Of a stretch of DNA of 36,200 nucleotides, positions 10,101 to 15,708 are shown piece after piece. The DNA comes from CAYFJO01 sp964343305 (GTDB lineage Bacteria; Planctomycetota; Planctomycetia; Pirellulales; Pirellulaceae): assembly GCA_964343305.1 (NCBI GenBank), contig CAYFJO010000060.1:1-36200 (forward strand), read 5' to 3'. Every line of letters starts with the position of its first letter. Position 1 is the first letter of the stretch. The notes under the pieces are model-generated. The model was not told the origin of the DNA and did no database searches. It saw only the letters and a program-made list of their open reading frames with translations. Made by a program: the position numbers and the translations under genes.

Positions 10101-10540
10101 AACGCATTCGCGGCGAGTCGCTGGCGACCGATCAGCTTTTGATCCAACGAAGTTGGCCGATTGGGCTTGAAGCCCAACGTCTCGCGCTGATGATTGAAAC
10201 CGAGCCCCAGTTCCTTGCGAATGAACTCCAACGACTTGGCAGGATCCTTGTCATACGTGAGCAGCGCCTGGCGATAGCGAATCTCGTTGACCAAGCCGGT
10301 GTAATTGTGTCGTTTGATCCAGGCGGCGAGCATTTCGTCGACTTTGTCGAATTGCTCATTATTCTGATAATGCAGGCAGTGGTAGTAATAATACGCCTCG
10401 GTCCCTGGAATGAGTTGCTTCAGTGGCACGGAGCGATCTTTGGCCAGCGAAAAATCTTCAATGAATCCAATTTCGCCAGCATGAGCATTGGCGACGGCAA
10501 ATGCGAACAACAAGACCACTAGAGATTCAACGCGTTTCAT
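4166..10540 (-). CDS. Giant secreted protein with alpha-2-macroglobulin-like beta-sandwich domains
   Basis: A 2124-residue protein with a GGAG ribosome binding site 7 nt before the ATG and a clear signal peptide (MKRVESLVVLLFAFAVANAHA|GE). Residues about 25-400 are helical with TPR-like pairs. From about 420 there are repeated beta-sandwich stretches that resemble macroglobulin (MG) domains, e.g. DDPVSLDVSIKNVKSLIVKV near 430 and a second set near 590-720. Two low-complexity, Gly/Ser/Lys- and Ala/Asp/Pro-rich linkers lie near 1010-1050 and 1335-1430. The C-terminal 80 residues (TYVKVYAQNQNGQIKFYKDG, then TDLRGRFDY) resemble a carboxypeptidase-regulatory/CnaB-type beta domain. I found no CxEQ thioester motif, so covalent trapping of proteases in the classical A2M way is not supported. 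The likely place is the periplasm or cell surface; the function is unknown. It has no close operon partner: the upstream gap is 236 bases and the downstream stretch is nearly empty. Confidence 0.9.
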   Translation of the reverse strand: MKRVESLVVLLFAFAVANAHAGEIGFIEDFSLAKDRSVPLKQLIPGTEAYYYYHCLHYQNNEQFDKVDEMLAAWIKRHNYTGLVNEIRYRQALLTYDKDPAKSLEFIRKELGLGFNHQRETLGFKPNRPTSLDQKLIGRQRLAANAFARYNNLQGFENSALDWLVDEKLNADDRRHLIQRLARPDYETLPELIVEDLNYKYSKGFGGANIHRQLLKTQLDALLKLKPDLRNQTHFVNTYLTKLHPANDVDWQYDAVAREAYLDRLWKFVTTLIPAHNSLKAHVLYHRLVHDRANGKFDKDRFMTYIALPRHVSYINSDFMKRETSRRYAANLSANYQNFTMLPPVGNDEPLVRSYLHHFFVSEKSYKPYEEWINDLYLKYNFAETKIVNGLGEPEQWYSMLPPERYQQLKQRIDLDFAFTNSPLFSPDDPVSLDVSIKNVKSLIVKVYEINTQNFYRESMREIDTDINLDGLVANDEKTFEYTEPPLRRVKRHFEFPQCEGRGVYVIDFIGNGKSSRAVVRKGKLRFLTRTSTAGQIFTVLDERNKKLDKATMWLAGHEYKTDEDGLITVPFSNGPGRQQIILSSNGFSTLDSFSHESENYSLTAGIYVDRASLLNRQKAKVIVRPALYLNGVPVTISILEEVKLVINSTDLGGISSSKEVSDFELAEDRESIYDFSTPKRLSQISFTLRAKVQNLSQDKKVDLAASNNFALNQIDGTEKTEDLHFLSIDGKYFIDVLGKSGEAKADREVNVSIKHRDFVDRVSIALQTDENGRVHLGALKGITQVTATGPQGTSHAWDLRSDDHSRYQSVHGLAGDAVNIPYMGSSDKPARDEISLLELRGGTFVADRFDACAIKDGLLQVSKLPRGDYDLLLKHDGTRIQLRLSEGEVRDRFVLSENRQLEVRGASPLQVDDVKVGDDAISISLANATEFSRVHVFATRYRPAFSAFANLGRVADAEPYVLSVPKKESLYVAGRNIGDEYRYIIDRRYAKKFPGNMLERPSLLLNPWAIRSTETGHQDAKAGEDFGSVGSDKESGGSRGGKKRPSTGSAQDFANLDFLKQSTAVLVNLTPDEKGVVTIQRDLLDSNQHIHLVACDPTTTVYRSVSLPETKPEMNDLRLAHGLDPSKHFTQQKQITVVRPKNDFVLSDITTSRFQAYDNLASVYTLYATLSNDPKLLEFSFVLGWHKLKDEEKRTLYSKYACHELAFFISQKDTKFFNTAIKPYLANKKDKTFLDRWLLADDTIDEYLKPWNHAQLNTVERILLSQRIDGESRHTSRHINDLFDLIPPDTDRFNHLFHTALKGSALETEDEFDFESAKTEELQELGDQLKALTKNAPRRPASGNNANGKAFGGDGSDASADDADGMPATPPAAPDPFGEPKAKPHQSAGRESNRAKEKANKKAEAEERSSSMSRDRAGYFGRDEARRANARQFYRKLDKTQEWVENNYYKLAIHQQNANLVTVNAFWNDYAKHDPGQPFYSVHLAEASRNFTEMMFALSVLDLPPSSPEHESGFDGAKMTLKSGGPIVAFHEEIKPVSDEAGNTPILVSQNFFRRDDRYRHENNQRYDKYVNDEFLVHTVYGAQVVVTNPTSSPRKLDVLLQIPLGALPVLNSKETRSVHIQLAPYNTQTVEYYFYFPAPGKFPHYPVHVAQNEELMAFAEAFTFNVVSEPSKIDRTSWAYISQHGSTEDVIAYLKTNNLNRTNLDKIAFRMQDKRFFQTVIDLLAERHVYNNTLWSYGIKHDVVAAIREYLQHSGYINRCGSSLDSTLVTVDPVVRKTYEHMEYKPLVNARAHQLGRRRQILNNRFEGQYNRLLKVLSYHRTLSDDDLMAVTYYLLLQDRVEEAIGSFDQVNVDNLATRMQYDYAAAYVALYLQDVGQARDIAARYADHPVDRWRNSFVAITSQLDEIESGDTKVIDDENRTETQTNLAATQPNFDFKVESKKVNLNYQNLASVTVNYYLMDIELLFSRNPFVQQYTGQFSYITPNQTTVMKLDAVQNSVTFELPEALHSSNVLVEIKAAGQTKQQAYYSNSLNVQTIENYGQVRVTHAKTGKPISKTYVKVYAQNQNGQIKFYKDGYTDLRGRFDYTSLNTNELDFVQKFSLLVLSDTDGAVVREANPPKR

Positions 10541-10776
10541 GGAAAGACTCCAAATTGCGAATCGGCGGGATTAGAGGCGATCAAGATAGTTTACCAGCGC
10601 ACAAAGGCTGCGGCAGAGTTTGACGCGCGATTGGAGGAGAAAGTTCCGACACAACAGTCGAAGAACAGCAGCCCGACGCGGCAACGGTCACGAATAGCAC
10701 GGATAGAGTAGAAACTCCGCTAGTGGCAGTTCAGCCTGCGAAAGTTCTTTCTGATTCTGAGACTTCCGCCCTGCCA

Positions 10777-11604
10777 TTAATCCAAGCCACGCAGCAAGAC
10801 GTCTGCGGCCCGCTTTCGCGAGTCTTTGTTTAGTTGCTGTTGCTCATCGATTAGCGATTGGACGTACGAAATCAGCCAATCGTAGTCTTCTTCGTGCTCG
10901 ATAAGCTGGAAGGACTTGTTGAGCAGTTTTAGTTTTCGTTGAAGCCCCTTGTCGTCGGGATGAACGGTGATCAATGCCGAAGCGGTGGCGATTTGTAGAC
11001 TGACCTCGTCCGAGGTTTTCAGTGTTTGCAACAAGGCTTCAATCGCGAACTCAGCATTTGGATTAAGTGATTCGATTGCTTTAGTCGCAGTGATGCGAAC
11101 TTCGATGTTTTCATCATGTTGCAATCGATCGAGTAGATATGCGCGTGTTGTCGGCGATTGCGAACGCAAACGGGCCATCGCCAACGTCAATTGAGATCGT
11201 ACAAGCGGACGTGCGTGCTCGCGAAGTGAGGCAAACAACTCGGGTGCAAAGATGTCCGATCGTTTGATGCGCCTCAGCAACCATGCGATGTGGCTGCCAC
11301 AAAGATCGTGGTTGATGGCGTAGGCCAGGGCCGTGGCAAGATGGTCGTCCGCTTCGTGTCCCCACATCACGGCAATCGCGTATTGTCGGATCTTCAAATT
11401 CTCATCTAGCAACTTTGGCACGATGTGTCGCGCCCAATCCTCTTCAGGCATTCGCCGACGCAGCGATTGCATAAACCCGATGCGAATCTCTAGAGAGTCT
11501 TCGTCCAATTCCGTTTGCTTGACATTCGGTTGTGGCTCCCATGTCCACGCAACTGCGCCCGTCAAGAGCAAAACTACAAACGCGTTGGCGATGTAACGAA
11601 ACAT
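10777..11604 (-). CDS. Membrane-anchored or exported HEAT-repeat protein
   Basis: A 275-residue protein. Residues 1-22 (MFRYIANAFVVLLLTGAVAW) form a signal peptide or N-terminal anchor. From about 35 to 230 the sequence is a chain of paired helices with the HEAT pattern: a conserved Asp/Glu-hydrophobic-Arg step at each turn (LKIRQYAIAVMWG, ENIEVRITATKAIESL, DEVSLQIATASALITV). The last 45 residues are charged and helical. HEAT arrays are protein-binding scaffolds, so no reaction is expected. The gene lies 15 bases after the stop of the DUF2007-like gene (11620-11889) on the same strand and is probably cotranscribed with it. The partner is unknown. Confidence 0.85.
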   Translation of the reverse strand: MFRYIANAFVVLLLTGAVAWTWEPQPNVKQTELDEDSLEIRIGFMQSLRRRMPEEDWARHIVPKLLDENLKIRQYAIAVMWGHEADDHLATALAYAINHDLCGSHIAWLLRRIKRSDIFAPELFASLREHARPLVRSQLTLAMARLRSQSPTTRAYLLDRLQHDENIEVRITATKAIESLNPNAEFAIEALLQTLKTSDEVSLQIATASALITVHPDDKGLQRKLKLLNKSFQLIEHEEDYDWLISYVQSLIDEQQQLNKDSRKRAADVLLRGLD

Positions 11605-11619
11605 CGATTGCCAATCGTG

Positions 11620-11889
11620 TCATTCGGGTTGACCGACGTCGACTTGCGACCAATCGAAATCGGTTTTGTCTTCTTGGATTTCTTCGAGAGCCTTCTTGGC
11701 ACACATCAGATCGCATTGCTTGACGACGACCGCAACGTCGCCCGGGGCTTCGGCTTTGAAACCGGAAACGAAGCCACCTTCAACTTCACTCGAAATACCG
11801 CGCAGTTGGAGTTGGCCCGCAATGATGCTCGCTTCGACTTCGGTGGCAACGCGGACAATAACTTGTGGGGCATTCGGGTCGTCGGTCAT
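11620..11889 (-). CDS. DUF2007-like small protein
   Basis: An 89-residue acidic protein. A GGAG sequence lies 7 nt before the ATG. The pattern IVRVATEVEASIIAGQLQLRGISSEVEGGFVS followed by VAVVVKQCDLMCAKKALEEI matches the small ferredoxin-like-fold family annotated DUF2007 ('putative signal-transducing protein'): a beta strand, a helix with E-A-x-x-x-x-x-L-x-x-x-G-I, a second strand pair, then a helix with A-x-x-x-L. It is cytoplasmic, with no signal or membrane segment. Its C-terminus (DFDWSQVDVGQPE) is acidic. It precedes the HEAT-repeat gene by 15 bases, and the double palindrome at 11913-11954 lies 24 bases upstream of its start, where an operator would be placed. The biochemical role of the family is not established. 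Confidence 0.75.
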   Translation of the reverse strand: MTDDPNAPQVIVRVATEVEASIIAGQLQLRGISSEVEGGFVSGFKAEAPGDVAVVVKQCDLMCAKKALEEIQEDKTDFDWSQVDVGQPE

Positions 11890-11912
11890 GAGAGGCTCCT
11901 ACATTGCAAAAA

Positions 11913-11954
11913 CAATTGTCTCGATTGTTCCCTGAGCAATTGAGACAATTGCTC
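11913..11954. promoter_or_regulatory. Tandem inverted palindrome, candidate operator
   Basis: Two copies of a 15-mer in opposite orientation: CAATTGTCTCGATTG at 11913-11927 and CAATTGAGACAATTG at 11937-11951, whose reverse complement differs at one base. The second copy is also the core of a 21-base palindrome (11934-11954), GAGCAATTG-AGA-CAATTGCTC. The pair lies just upstream of the DUF2007-like gene and about 120 bases upstream of the divergent Gfo/Idh/MocA gene. There is no T-run beside it, so a terminator is unlikely. Binding by a dimeric repressor is an inference; the 24-bp centre-to-centre spacing is also compatible with a simple stem-loop. Confidence 0.45.
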
Positions 11955-12075
11955 TACACTGCAGCTTATCGCGAGCCCCCTTTTTCATCAACAGCGGCGT
12001 CCGTAGTGAGCGTCCCTACATCTTCCTGAGCTTCGCCGCTATGATGACGTAACGAAGCGTCCAACGGAGACAGCA

Positions 12076-13350
12076 ATGACAGCAAACGACCTCAAAGTGA
12101 CGATCAATGGTACGGGGTTCGCCGGCGATTATACCGCACGGACTTATGGCATGATTCCCCACAAGAACGGCCTGAATATTAATCTCGCTGGTGTGACATC
12201 TGGTCGAATTGAAAACGCGACGGCATTCGCCGAAAAGCACGGAATCGGTCAGGCGTTCACAAGTCACAGCGAAATGGTTCAGCAAGTCCAGCCGCACATC
12301 GACAACGTGGCTTGCGCGAATTTCGCTCACGGGCAATACACGATCGAAGCCGCCGAGGCGGGCGTGAAAGTGATTGTGCTTGAGAAGCCACCCGTCATCT
12401 GGCCAGGCTATGTGGATGGACGAGAGGCAGATGCGGCGACACGCAAACGCGAGTCGATGGATTACTTGGCGAGCGTGCTGGACGTTGTGCGAGCGAACAA
12501 CGCGAAACTTCTGTACGCGGAAGACTTCGTTTACGTCGATGGCGTGAAAGGACTGGTCGAACTGTTGATCGAAGCACAGAAAACCGGCAAAGGAAAAGTG
12601 CTCTATCAGCGCGGTGTCTGTGCCCATCAAGGATCACACGCGCCAGCTTATGACACGCCGTCGAAATCAGGCGGCGGGGCGCTGTTCAACAAGGCGTGTC
12701 ATCCGCTTGGACCTTGTTTGTATTTAAAACAGGTCGAAGGCATCGTCGCCAATGGCAAAGCGATTCGACCAAAGAAAGTCTCCGGCGTGGCGCTGCAAGT
12801 TCTCAAACATCAGCCCGAATCGGCTGGCGAACATTTTCGCGTGATCCAAAACGTCGACGACTTTGGCCGCATCACGGTCGTGTTCGAAGATGAAACGGTG
12901 GCCGAAGTGCTGGGCTACGACCTCAGCATCAGCGGCATTCGCAACGAACTGTCCGTGATCACCGACTTTGCCCAGTACGACATGCGGATCAATCCCAACA
13001 ACGAACAGGAGTTGTTCCTGCCCGATGGTTCGGCGGCGGGCGATCTGCTGTTTCGCGAAAAACTGCCGACTCCGCAGGGCACGAGCTTTCCACGGCCGAA
13101 TCAATTCCACGCGCACGGCTACGTCAACGAAATGAACGACGCGGTTCAGTGTGCGCTGGACGACGATCGCCACCCACAATCCGGGCCGATGATGGCGTGG
13201 GACACGATGGCAGTGTTGATGGCGGGGTACGAATCGCACGAGCGACAAGGCGCGTTCATTGACATCAGCGAGTACGCCGAACAGCGTGAGTTCGCTCCAC
13301 ACGAAATGCCAACGCCTCACAAATTCGGACACGTGTTTCAGCGGATGTAA
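12076..13350 (+). CDS. Gfo/Idh/MocA-family oxidoreductase
   Basis: A 424-residue protein with a GGAG ribosome binding site 7 nt upstream. The N-terminus (LKVTINGTGFAGDYTARTYG) is a Rossmann dinucleotide-binding turn with G-x-G-x-x-G. The hallmark EKP lies at residues 103-105 (VIVLEKPP, Lys104 the expected catalytic lysine). A second family position, GGGALFNKACHPLG with His209, matches the usual G-G-G-x-x-x-D-x-G-x-H site, but here Asp is replaced by Asn and Gly by Ala. The C-terminal two thirds have the expected alpha/beta substrate domain (HAHGYVNEMNDAVQCALDDDRHPQSG). Family members oxidise or reduce sugars, inositols or other polyols with NAD(P) in the cytoplasm; the substrate cannot be inferred. 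The upstream region is shared with the divergent DUF2007/HEAT pair. Confidence 0.93.
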   Translation: MTANDLKVTINGTGFAGDYTARTYGMIPHKNGLNINLAGVTSGRIENATAFAEKHGIGQAFTSHSEMVQQVQPHIDNVACANFAHGQYTIEAAEAGVKVIVLEKPPVIWPGYVDGREADAATRKRESMDYLASVLDVVRANNAKLLYAEDFVYVDGVKGLVELLIEAQKTGKGKVLYQRGVCAHQGSHAPAYDTPSKSGGGALFNKACHPLGPCLYLKQVEGIVANGKAIRPKKVSGVALQVLKHQPESAGEHFRVIQNVDDFGRITVVFEDETVAEVLGYDLSISGIRNELSVITDFAQYDMRINPNNEQELFLPDGSAAGDLLFREKLPTPQGTSFPRPNQFHAHGYVNEMNDAVQCALDDDRHPQSGPMMAWDTMAVLMAGYESHERQGAFIDISEYAEQREFAPHEMPTPHKFGHVFQRM

Positions 13351-13361
13351 GATTCGGCAGG

Positions 13362-13423
13362 CCGTAGCACAGGCAGCTTGCCTGTACGGGACAGGCTGCC
13401 AGCGCTGGCAGCCTGTGCTACGG
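13362..13423. repeat. Composite palindromic repeat (CACAGGC type)
   Basis: The outer arms are perfect 13-base inverted repeats: CCGTAGCACAGGC (13362-13374) and GCCTGTGCTACGG (13411-13423). The left side holds an inner palindrome, ACAGGCA-GCT-TGCCTGT (13369-13385), and the right side a perfect 26-base palindrome at 13391-13416. It fills the gap between the oxidoreductase and mtfA and could fold as a cloverleaf or cruciform. It has no T-run. The architecture matches the other composite palindromes in this window. Confidence 0.85.
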
Positions 13424-13439
13424 AAAAAGCAATGACAAC

Positions 13440-14210
13440 ATGTTCTCCTGGTTCAAAAACCGACGACGACGAAAGCTTCTCGCGGAACCTTTTCCCGGAG
13501 AATGGCACGACTTCCTGTCGGACAACGTGTACCACTACAAACAACTCAGCGACGATCAACAAGCGAAGTTGCGCGACAATACGCGAATCATCGCCGCGGA
13601 AAAGAGTTGGGAAGGCTGCGAAGGGCTCGATGTCACGGAAGAAATGAAAATAACGATCGCCGCCCAAGCGAGCTTGTTGCTGTTGGGCCATGATCCGGGA
13701 TATTACTTTGACGGCGTCCACAGCGTTCTCATCTTTCCCGACGTCATCACACGATCCGGTCGACAGCAAAGCGGATTGATTGTCGACGAGCGCGAGCACG
13801 AGATGCTGGGCGAAGCGTGGCAAGGCGGACCAATCGTGTTGTCTTGGCCCGACGTTTTGGACGGCGGCCGCAACGCAGGCGACGGCCGGAATCTGGTTCT
13901 GCACGAGTTCGCGCATCATCTGGACGGTTTGGACGGTGAAATGGGAGGCGCTCCGCCAATGCCCAACCGAGCGGACCAGCAACGCTGGTATCGCGTGACG
14001 GAGCGCGAATTCCAACGCCTGGTCGACGCCGCCGAGCAACGCAAAGCAACCCTGTTGGACTACTATGGCGCATCAAACAAGGCAGAATTCTTCGCCGTTT
14101 CGACCGAATGTTTTTTCGAACGCCCGCGCGATATGCGCAAGCGGCATCCCGATCTGTACGAAATCCTACACGACTTCTATCGCCAAGATCCCGCGGCGCG
14201 AAAGGCTTGA
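13440..14210 (+). CDS. mtfA: MtfA-type zinc peptidase (M90 family)
   Basis: A 256-residue cytoplasmic protein. The zinc motif HEFAHHLD has ligands His155 and His159 with Glu156 as general base; the third ligand is probably Glu223 in STECFFERP, which corresponds to the conserved Glu helix of MtfA. Upstream family blocks are also visible: KITIAAQASLLLLG near 80, and the LVLHEFAHHLDGLDG context. In enterobacteria MtfA is a cytosolic aminopeptidase that binds the repressor Mlc and so links to glucose-PTS regulation. Whether a planctomycete homologue has that regulatory role is unknown. The start at 13440 has only a weak upstream purine stretch; no better in-frame ATG precedes the conserved N-terminus (MFSWFKNRRRRKLL). 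It follows a composite palindrome. Confidence 0.93.
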   Translation: MFSWFKNRRRRKLLAEPFPGEWHDFLSDNVYHYKQLSDDQQAKLRDNTRIIAAEKSWEGCEGLDVTEEMKITIAAQASLLLLGHDPGYYFDGVHSVLIFPDVITRSGRQQSGLIVDEREHEMLGEAWQGGPIVLSWPDVLDGGRNAGDGRNLVLHEFAHHLDGLDGEMGGAPPMPNRADQQRWYRVTEREFQRLVDAAEQRKATLLDYYGASNKAEFFAVSTECFFERPRDMRKRHPDLYEILHDFYRQDPAARKA

Positions 14211-14225
14211 CATTCGGGCCGAGGG

Positions 14226-14462
14226 TTAGAAGAATTTCACTTCACGGCTACCCGCAACAATCCCATGCGGAAGATATATCTGGCGTTGCTCCTCATGCTC
14301 ATCCACTTTGATGACAAGATTGGCGTCACCCTCAGGCAGGGAGCAATCAAGCTCATAGCGAATCATGGCGACACCAGGGCCAACTTGACACAGCGGCAAT
14401 TCCATTTCACCAACCAGCAATGTCAAATCTACATTTGCTGAGTATCCAATCGGGGAATTCAT
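14226..14462 (-). CDS. Small beta-rich hypothetical protein
   Basis: A 78-residue protein from the ATG at 14462; a longer TTG start at 14489 is possible but would run into the facing gene. I recognise no named domain. The sequence is protein-like and hydrophilic/beta-rich, with GEMELPLCQVGPGVAMIRYE, then NLVIKVDEHEEQRQIYLPHG, a pattern of strand-turn-strand with a conserved-looking L-P-L-x-Q-V-G-P and L-P-x-G. There is no signal peptide or membrane segment. It lies 15 bases from the mtfA stop (convergent) and back to back with the kinase-like gene at 14463, so its promoter would have to lie inside that gene. Confidence 0.6.
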   Translation of the reverse strand: MNSPIGYSANVDLTLLVGEMELPLCQVGPGVAMIRYELDCSLPEGDANLVIKVDEHEEQRQIYLPHGIVAGSREVKFF

Positions 14463-14963
14463 GTGAGTCAACGCGATGAAATGGAACAACGGGCAATCGA
14501 TTATATCAATCGTATCTCACAAAGCCTTGTGACGGAAGCACAATTAGGATTTGGCACGGATGGCATTGTTTGGAGAACGACGCGTCCATCGGCGATCAAG
14601 GTCTTTGAAAGGCGAAGGAACTACTCGGATGAATTGGAATGCTATCGAAGACTTCAAATTGCTGGGATTAAAGAGCTTGCCGGGTTCACCATTCTCAACC
14701 TTGAAGGGTTCGATGACGATTTAATGATCGTCGAAATGAGCATTGTACGACCGCCGTACTTGCTGGACTTCGGCAAAGTTTACCTGGATCGCCGTCCGCC
14801 GTATTGGGATGATACACAGTTGATGGAAAACTGGCGCGAAGAGGGGCAAGAAAATTTTGGGGCCAATTGGCCTCAAGTGACGAGCTTGATCAATTCGCTG
14901 CAAGTGTATGGAATTTACTATGTCGATCCCAAGCCCGCAAATATTCGTTTCGCCGAGGAATAA
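14463..14963 (+). CDS. Minimal protein-kinase-fold protein
   Basis: A 166-residue protein from a GTG at 14463 (preceded by GGGGA about 6 nt away); an ATG at 14481 is the alternative. Residues about 30-60 look like a kinase N-lobe: a Gly-loop-like LGFGTDGIVWRT, then AIKVFERR with the expected ATP-binding Lys, followed by a helix (NYSDELECYRRL). The C-terminus has VDPKPANIRF, which matches the catalytic-loop pattern D-x-K-P-x-N, with Asp155, Lys157 and Asn160. The protein stops about six residues later, so the DFG motif, activation loop and most of the C-lobe are absent; ordinary kinases are over 250 residues. It may be a pseudokinase or a small aminoglycoside-kinase-like enzyme. It has no membrane segment. 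The next gene begins 18 bases downstream. Confidence 0.75.
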   Translation: MSQRDEMEQRAIDYINRISQSLVTEAQLGFGTDGIVWRTTRPSAIKVFERRRNYSDELECYRRLQIAGIKELAGFTILNLEGFDDDLMIVEMSIVRPPYLLDFGKVYLDRRPPYWDDTQLMENWREEGQENFGANWPQVTSLINSLQVYGIYYVDPKPANIRFAEE

Positions 14964-14981
14964 CATTCGGAGGTTTTGGCA

Positions 14982-15386
14982 ATGCGATTTCTTCTGCCGT
15001 TAATTCAGTATGTGTGGACGTCTCCCTACACACTACTTGGGCTCGGATTTGGCATGATCGGCTGCTGTTTCGGCGGTCGTGCTCAGGTGCGTGCTGGAGT
15101 CGTCGAGTTCTATGACGGCGGTGTCAAATGGATGATGACGCGTCTTCCCGGCGGCCAGTTCACGCTGGCCATCACTTTCGGACACACGATTCTTGGACAA
15201 ACACAAGCATCGCTTGACATTGCCCGCGAACATGAGCACGTCCATGTACGTCAGTACGAACGCTGGGGACTGCTGTTTGGCCCCGCCTATTTGCTTTGCT
15301 CGCTGGTGCTCTGGTTGACTGGCGGCAGGCCGTATCGCGACAACCCCTTTGAACGCGAGGCATATGACGTCGCTGGTGACGATTGA
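14982..15386 (+). CDS. Small membrane protein with HEHVH metal-site motif
   Basis: A 134-residue protein. CGGAGG lies 8 nt before the ATG at 14982, which favours this start over the TTG at 14976. There are two hydrophobic segments, about residues 1-30 (LLPLIQYVWTSPYTLLGLGF) and about 98-115 (LLFGPAYLLCSLVLWLTG). Between them is the block HEHVHVRQYERWG, an HExxH-like zinc motif with His84, Glu85 and His88, and near the end GGRPYRDNPFEREAYD, whose Glu could be a third ligand. This arrangement is seen in an uncharacterised bacterial membrane-protein family; peptidase activity is only a possibility. It is probably cotranscribed with the kinase-like gene, 18 bases upstream. Confidence 0.8.
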   Translation: MRFLLPLIQYVWTSPYTLLGLGFGMIGCCFGGRAQVRAGVVEFYDGGVKWMMTRLPGGQFTLAITFGHTILGQTQASLDIAREHEHVHVRQYERWGLLFGPAYLLCSLVLWLTGGRPYRDNPFEREAYDVAGDD

Positions 15387-15440
15387 ATCGGCGAGACGAG
15401 ACGGAAACGCATTTTCTGATGCAACAGCCACTTGATTCCA

Positions 15441-15471
15441 GACTTCCGAAGTTTTAAAAACTCCGGAAGTC
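15441..15471. repeat. ACTTCCGAAGTTT hairpin, copy 1
   Basis: A 14-base stem with one mismatch: GACTTCCGAAGTTT against AAACTCCGGAAGTC, with a 3-base loop. It lies 55 bases after the HEHVH gene and just before the zinc-ribbon gene. The same element recurs at 28641-28672. It could act as a terminator or RNA-stabilising hairpin; no clean T-run follows on the plus strand. Confidence 0.75.
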
Positions 15472-15489
15472 GCAACGGTGGAGATCTTT

Positions 15490-15708
15490 ATGGCTCAAAA
15501 CGAATCATCCAGCGGAGCAAAGTGTGTCCGCTGCCAGCAGCCTTTGCCCGACGGCACGACGTTTTGCATCGGATGCGGCCATCAAAACAGTCCCGACGAT
15601 ATGCTCAGCCGCCAGCTAGGTATCGATTCGGAGCTAGAACGGCGACGCGGCAGTCTGTCGGTCTGGAACAGAATTATCTCCTTCTTTACTGGATGGTGGC
15701 ACCGATGA
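15490..15708 (+). CDS. Small zinc-ribbon protein
   Basis: A 72-residue protein. GGAG lies 6 nt before the ATG at 15490, which I prefer to the GTG at 15478. Cys12-x-x-Cys15 and Cys26-x-x-Cys29 form a classical zinc ribbon (CVRCQQPLPDGTTFCIGCG). A charged middle (ELERRRGS) is followed by an amphipathic or short membrane-seeking tail (LSVWNRIISFFTGWWHR). The stop overlaps the start of the sugar isomerase/epimerase gene by ATGA (15705-15708), so the two are translationally coupled. A membrane-peripheral adaptor is conceivable; no function can be named. Confidence 0.8.
   Translation: MAQNESSSGAKCVRCQQPLPDGTTFCIGCGHQNSPDDMLSRQLGIDSELERRRGSLSVWNRIISFFTGWWHR

Noticed and set aside
8687..10522. A 611-codon plus-strand open frame opposite the giant gene, and many shorter ones (e.g. 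4016-4822, 5351-6031, 6980-7687).
   Set aside because: They lie wholly antisense to a protein with a signal peptide, a ribosome binding site and domain structure. Their translations show no domain and are explained by codon bias of the real gene.
4166..10540. Classical thioester-type alpha-2-macroglobulin.
   Set aside because: No CxEQ motif is present in the translation; only the sandwich-like resemblance remains.
10541..10776. Possible gene or repeat in the gap after the giant gene's start, because of the sequence CAGCCTGCGAA near 10737.
   Set aside because: Only half a palindrome is present, and there is no open frame with a ribosome binding site.
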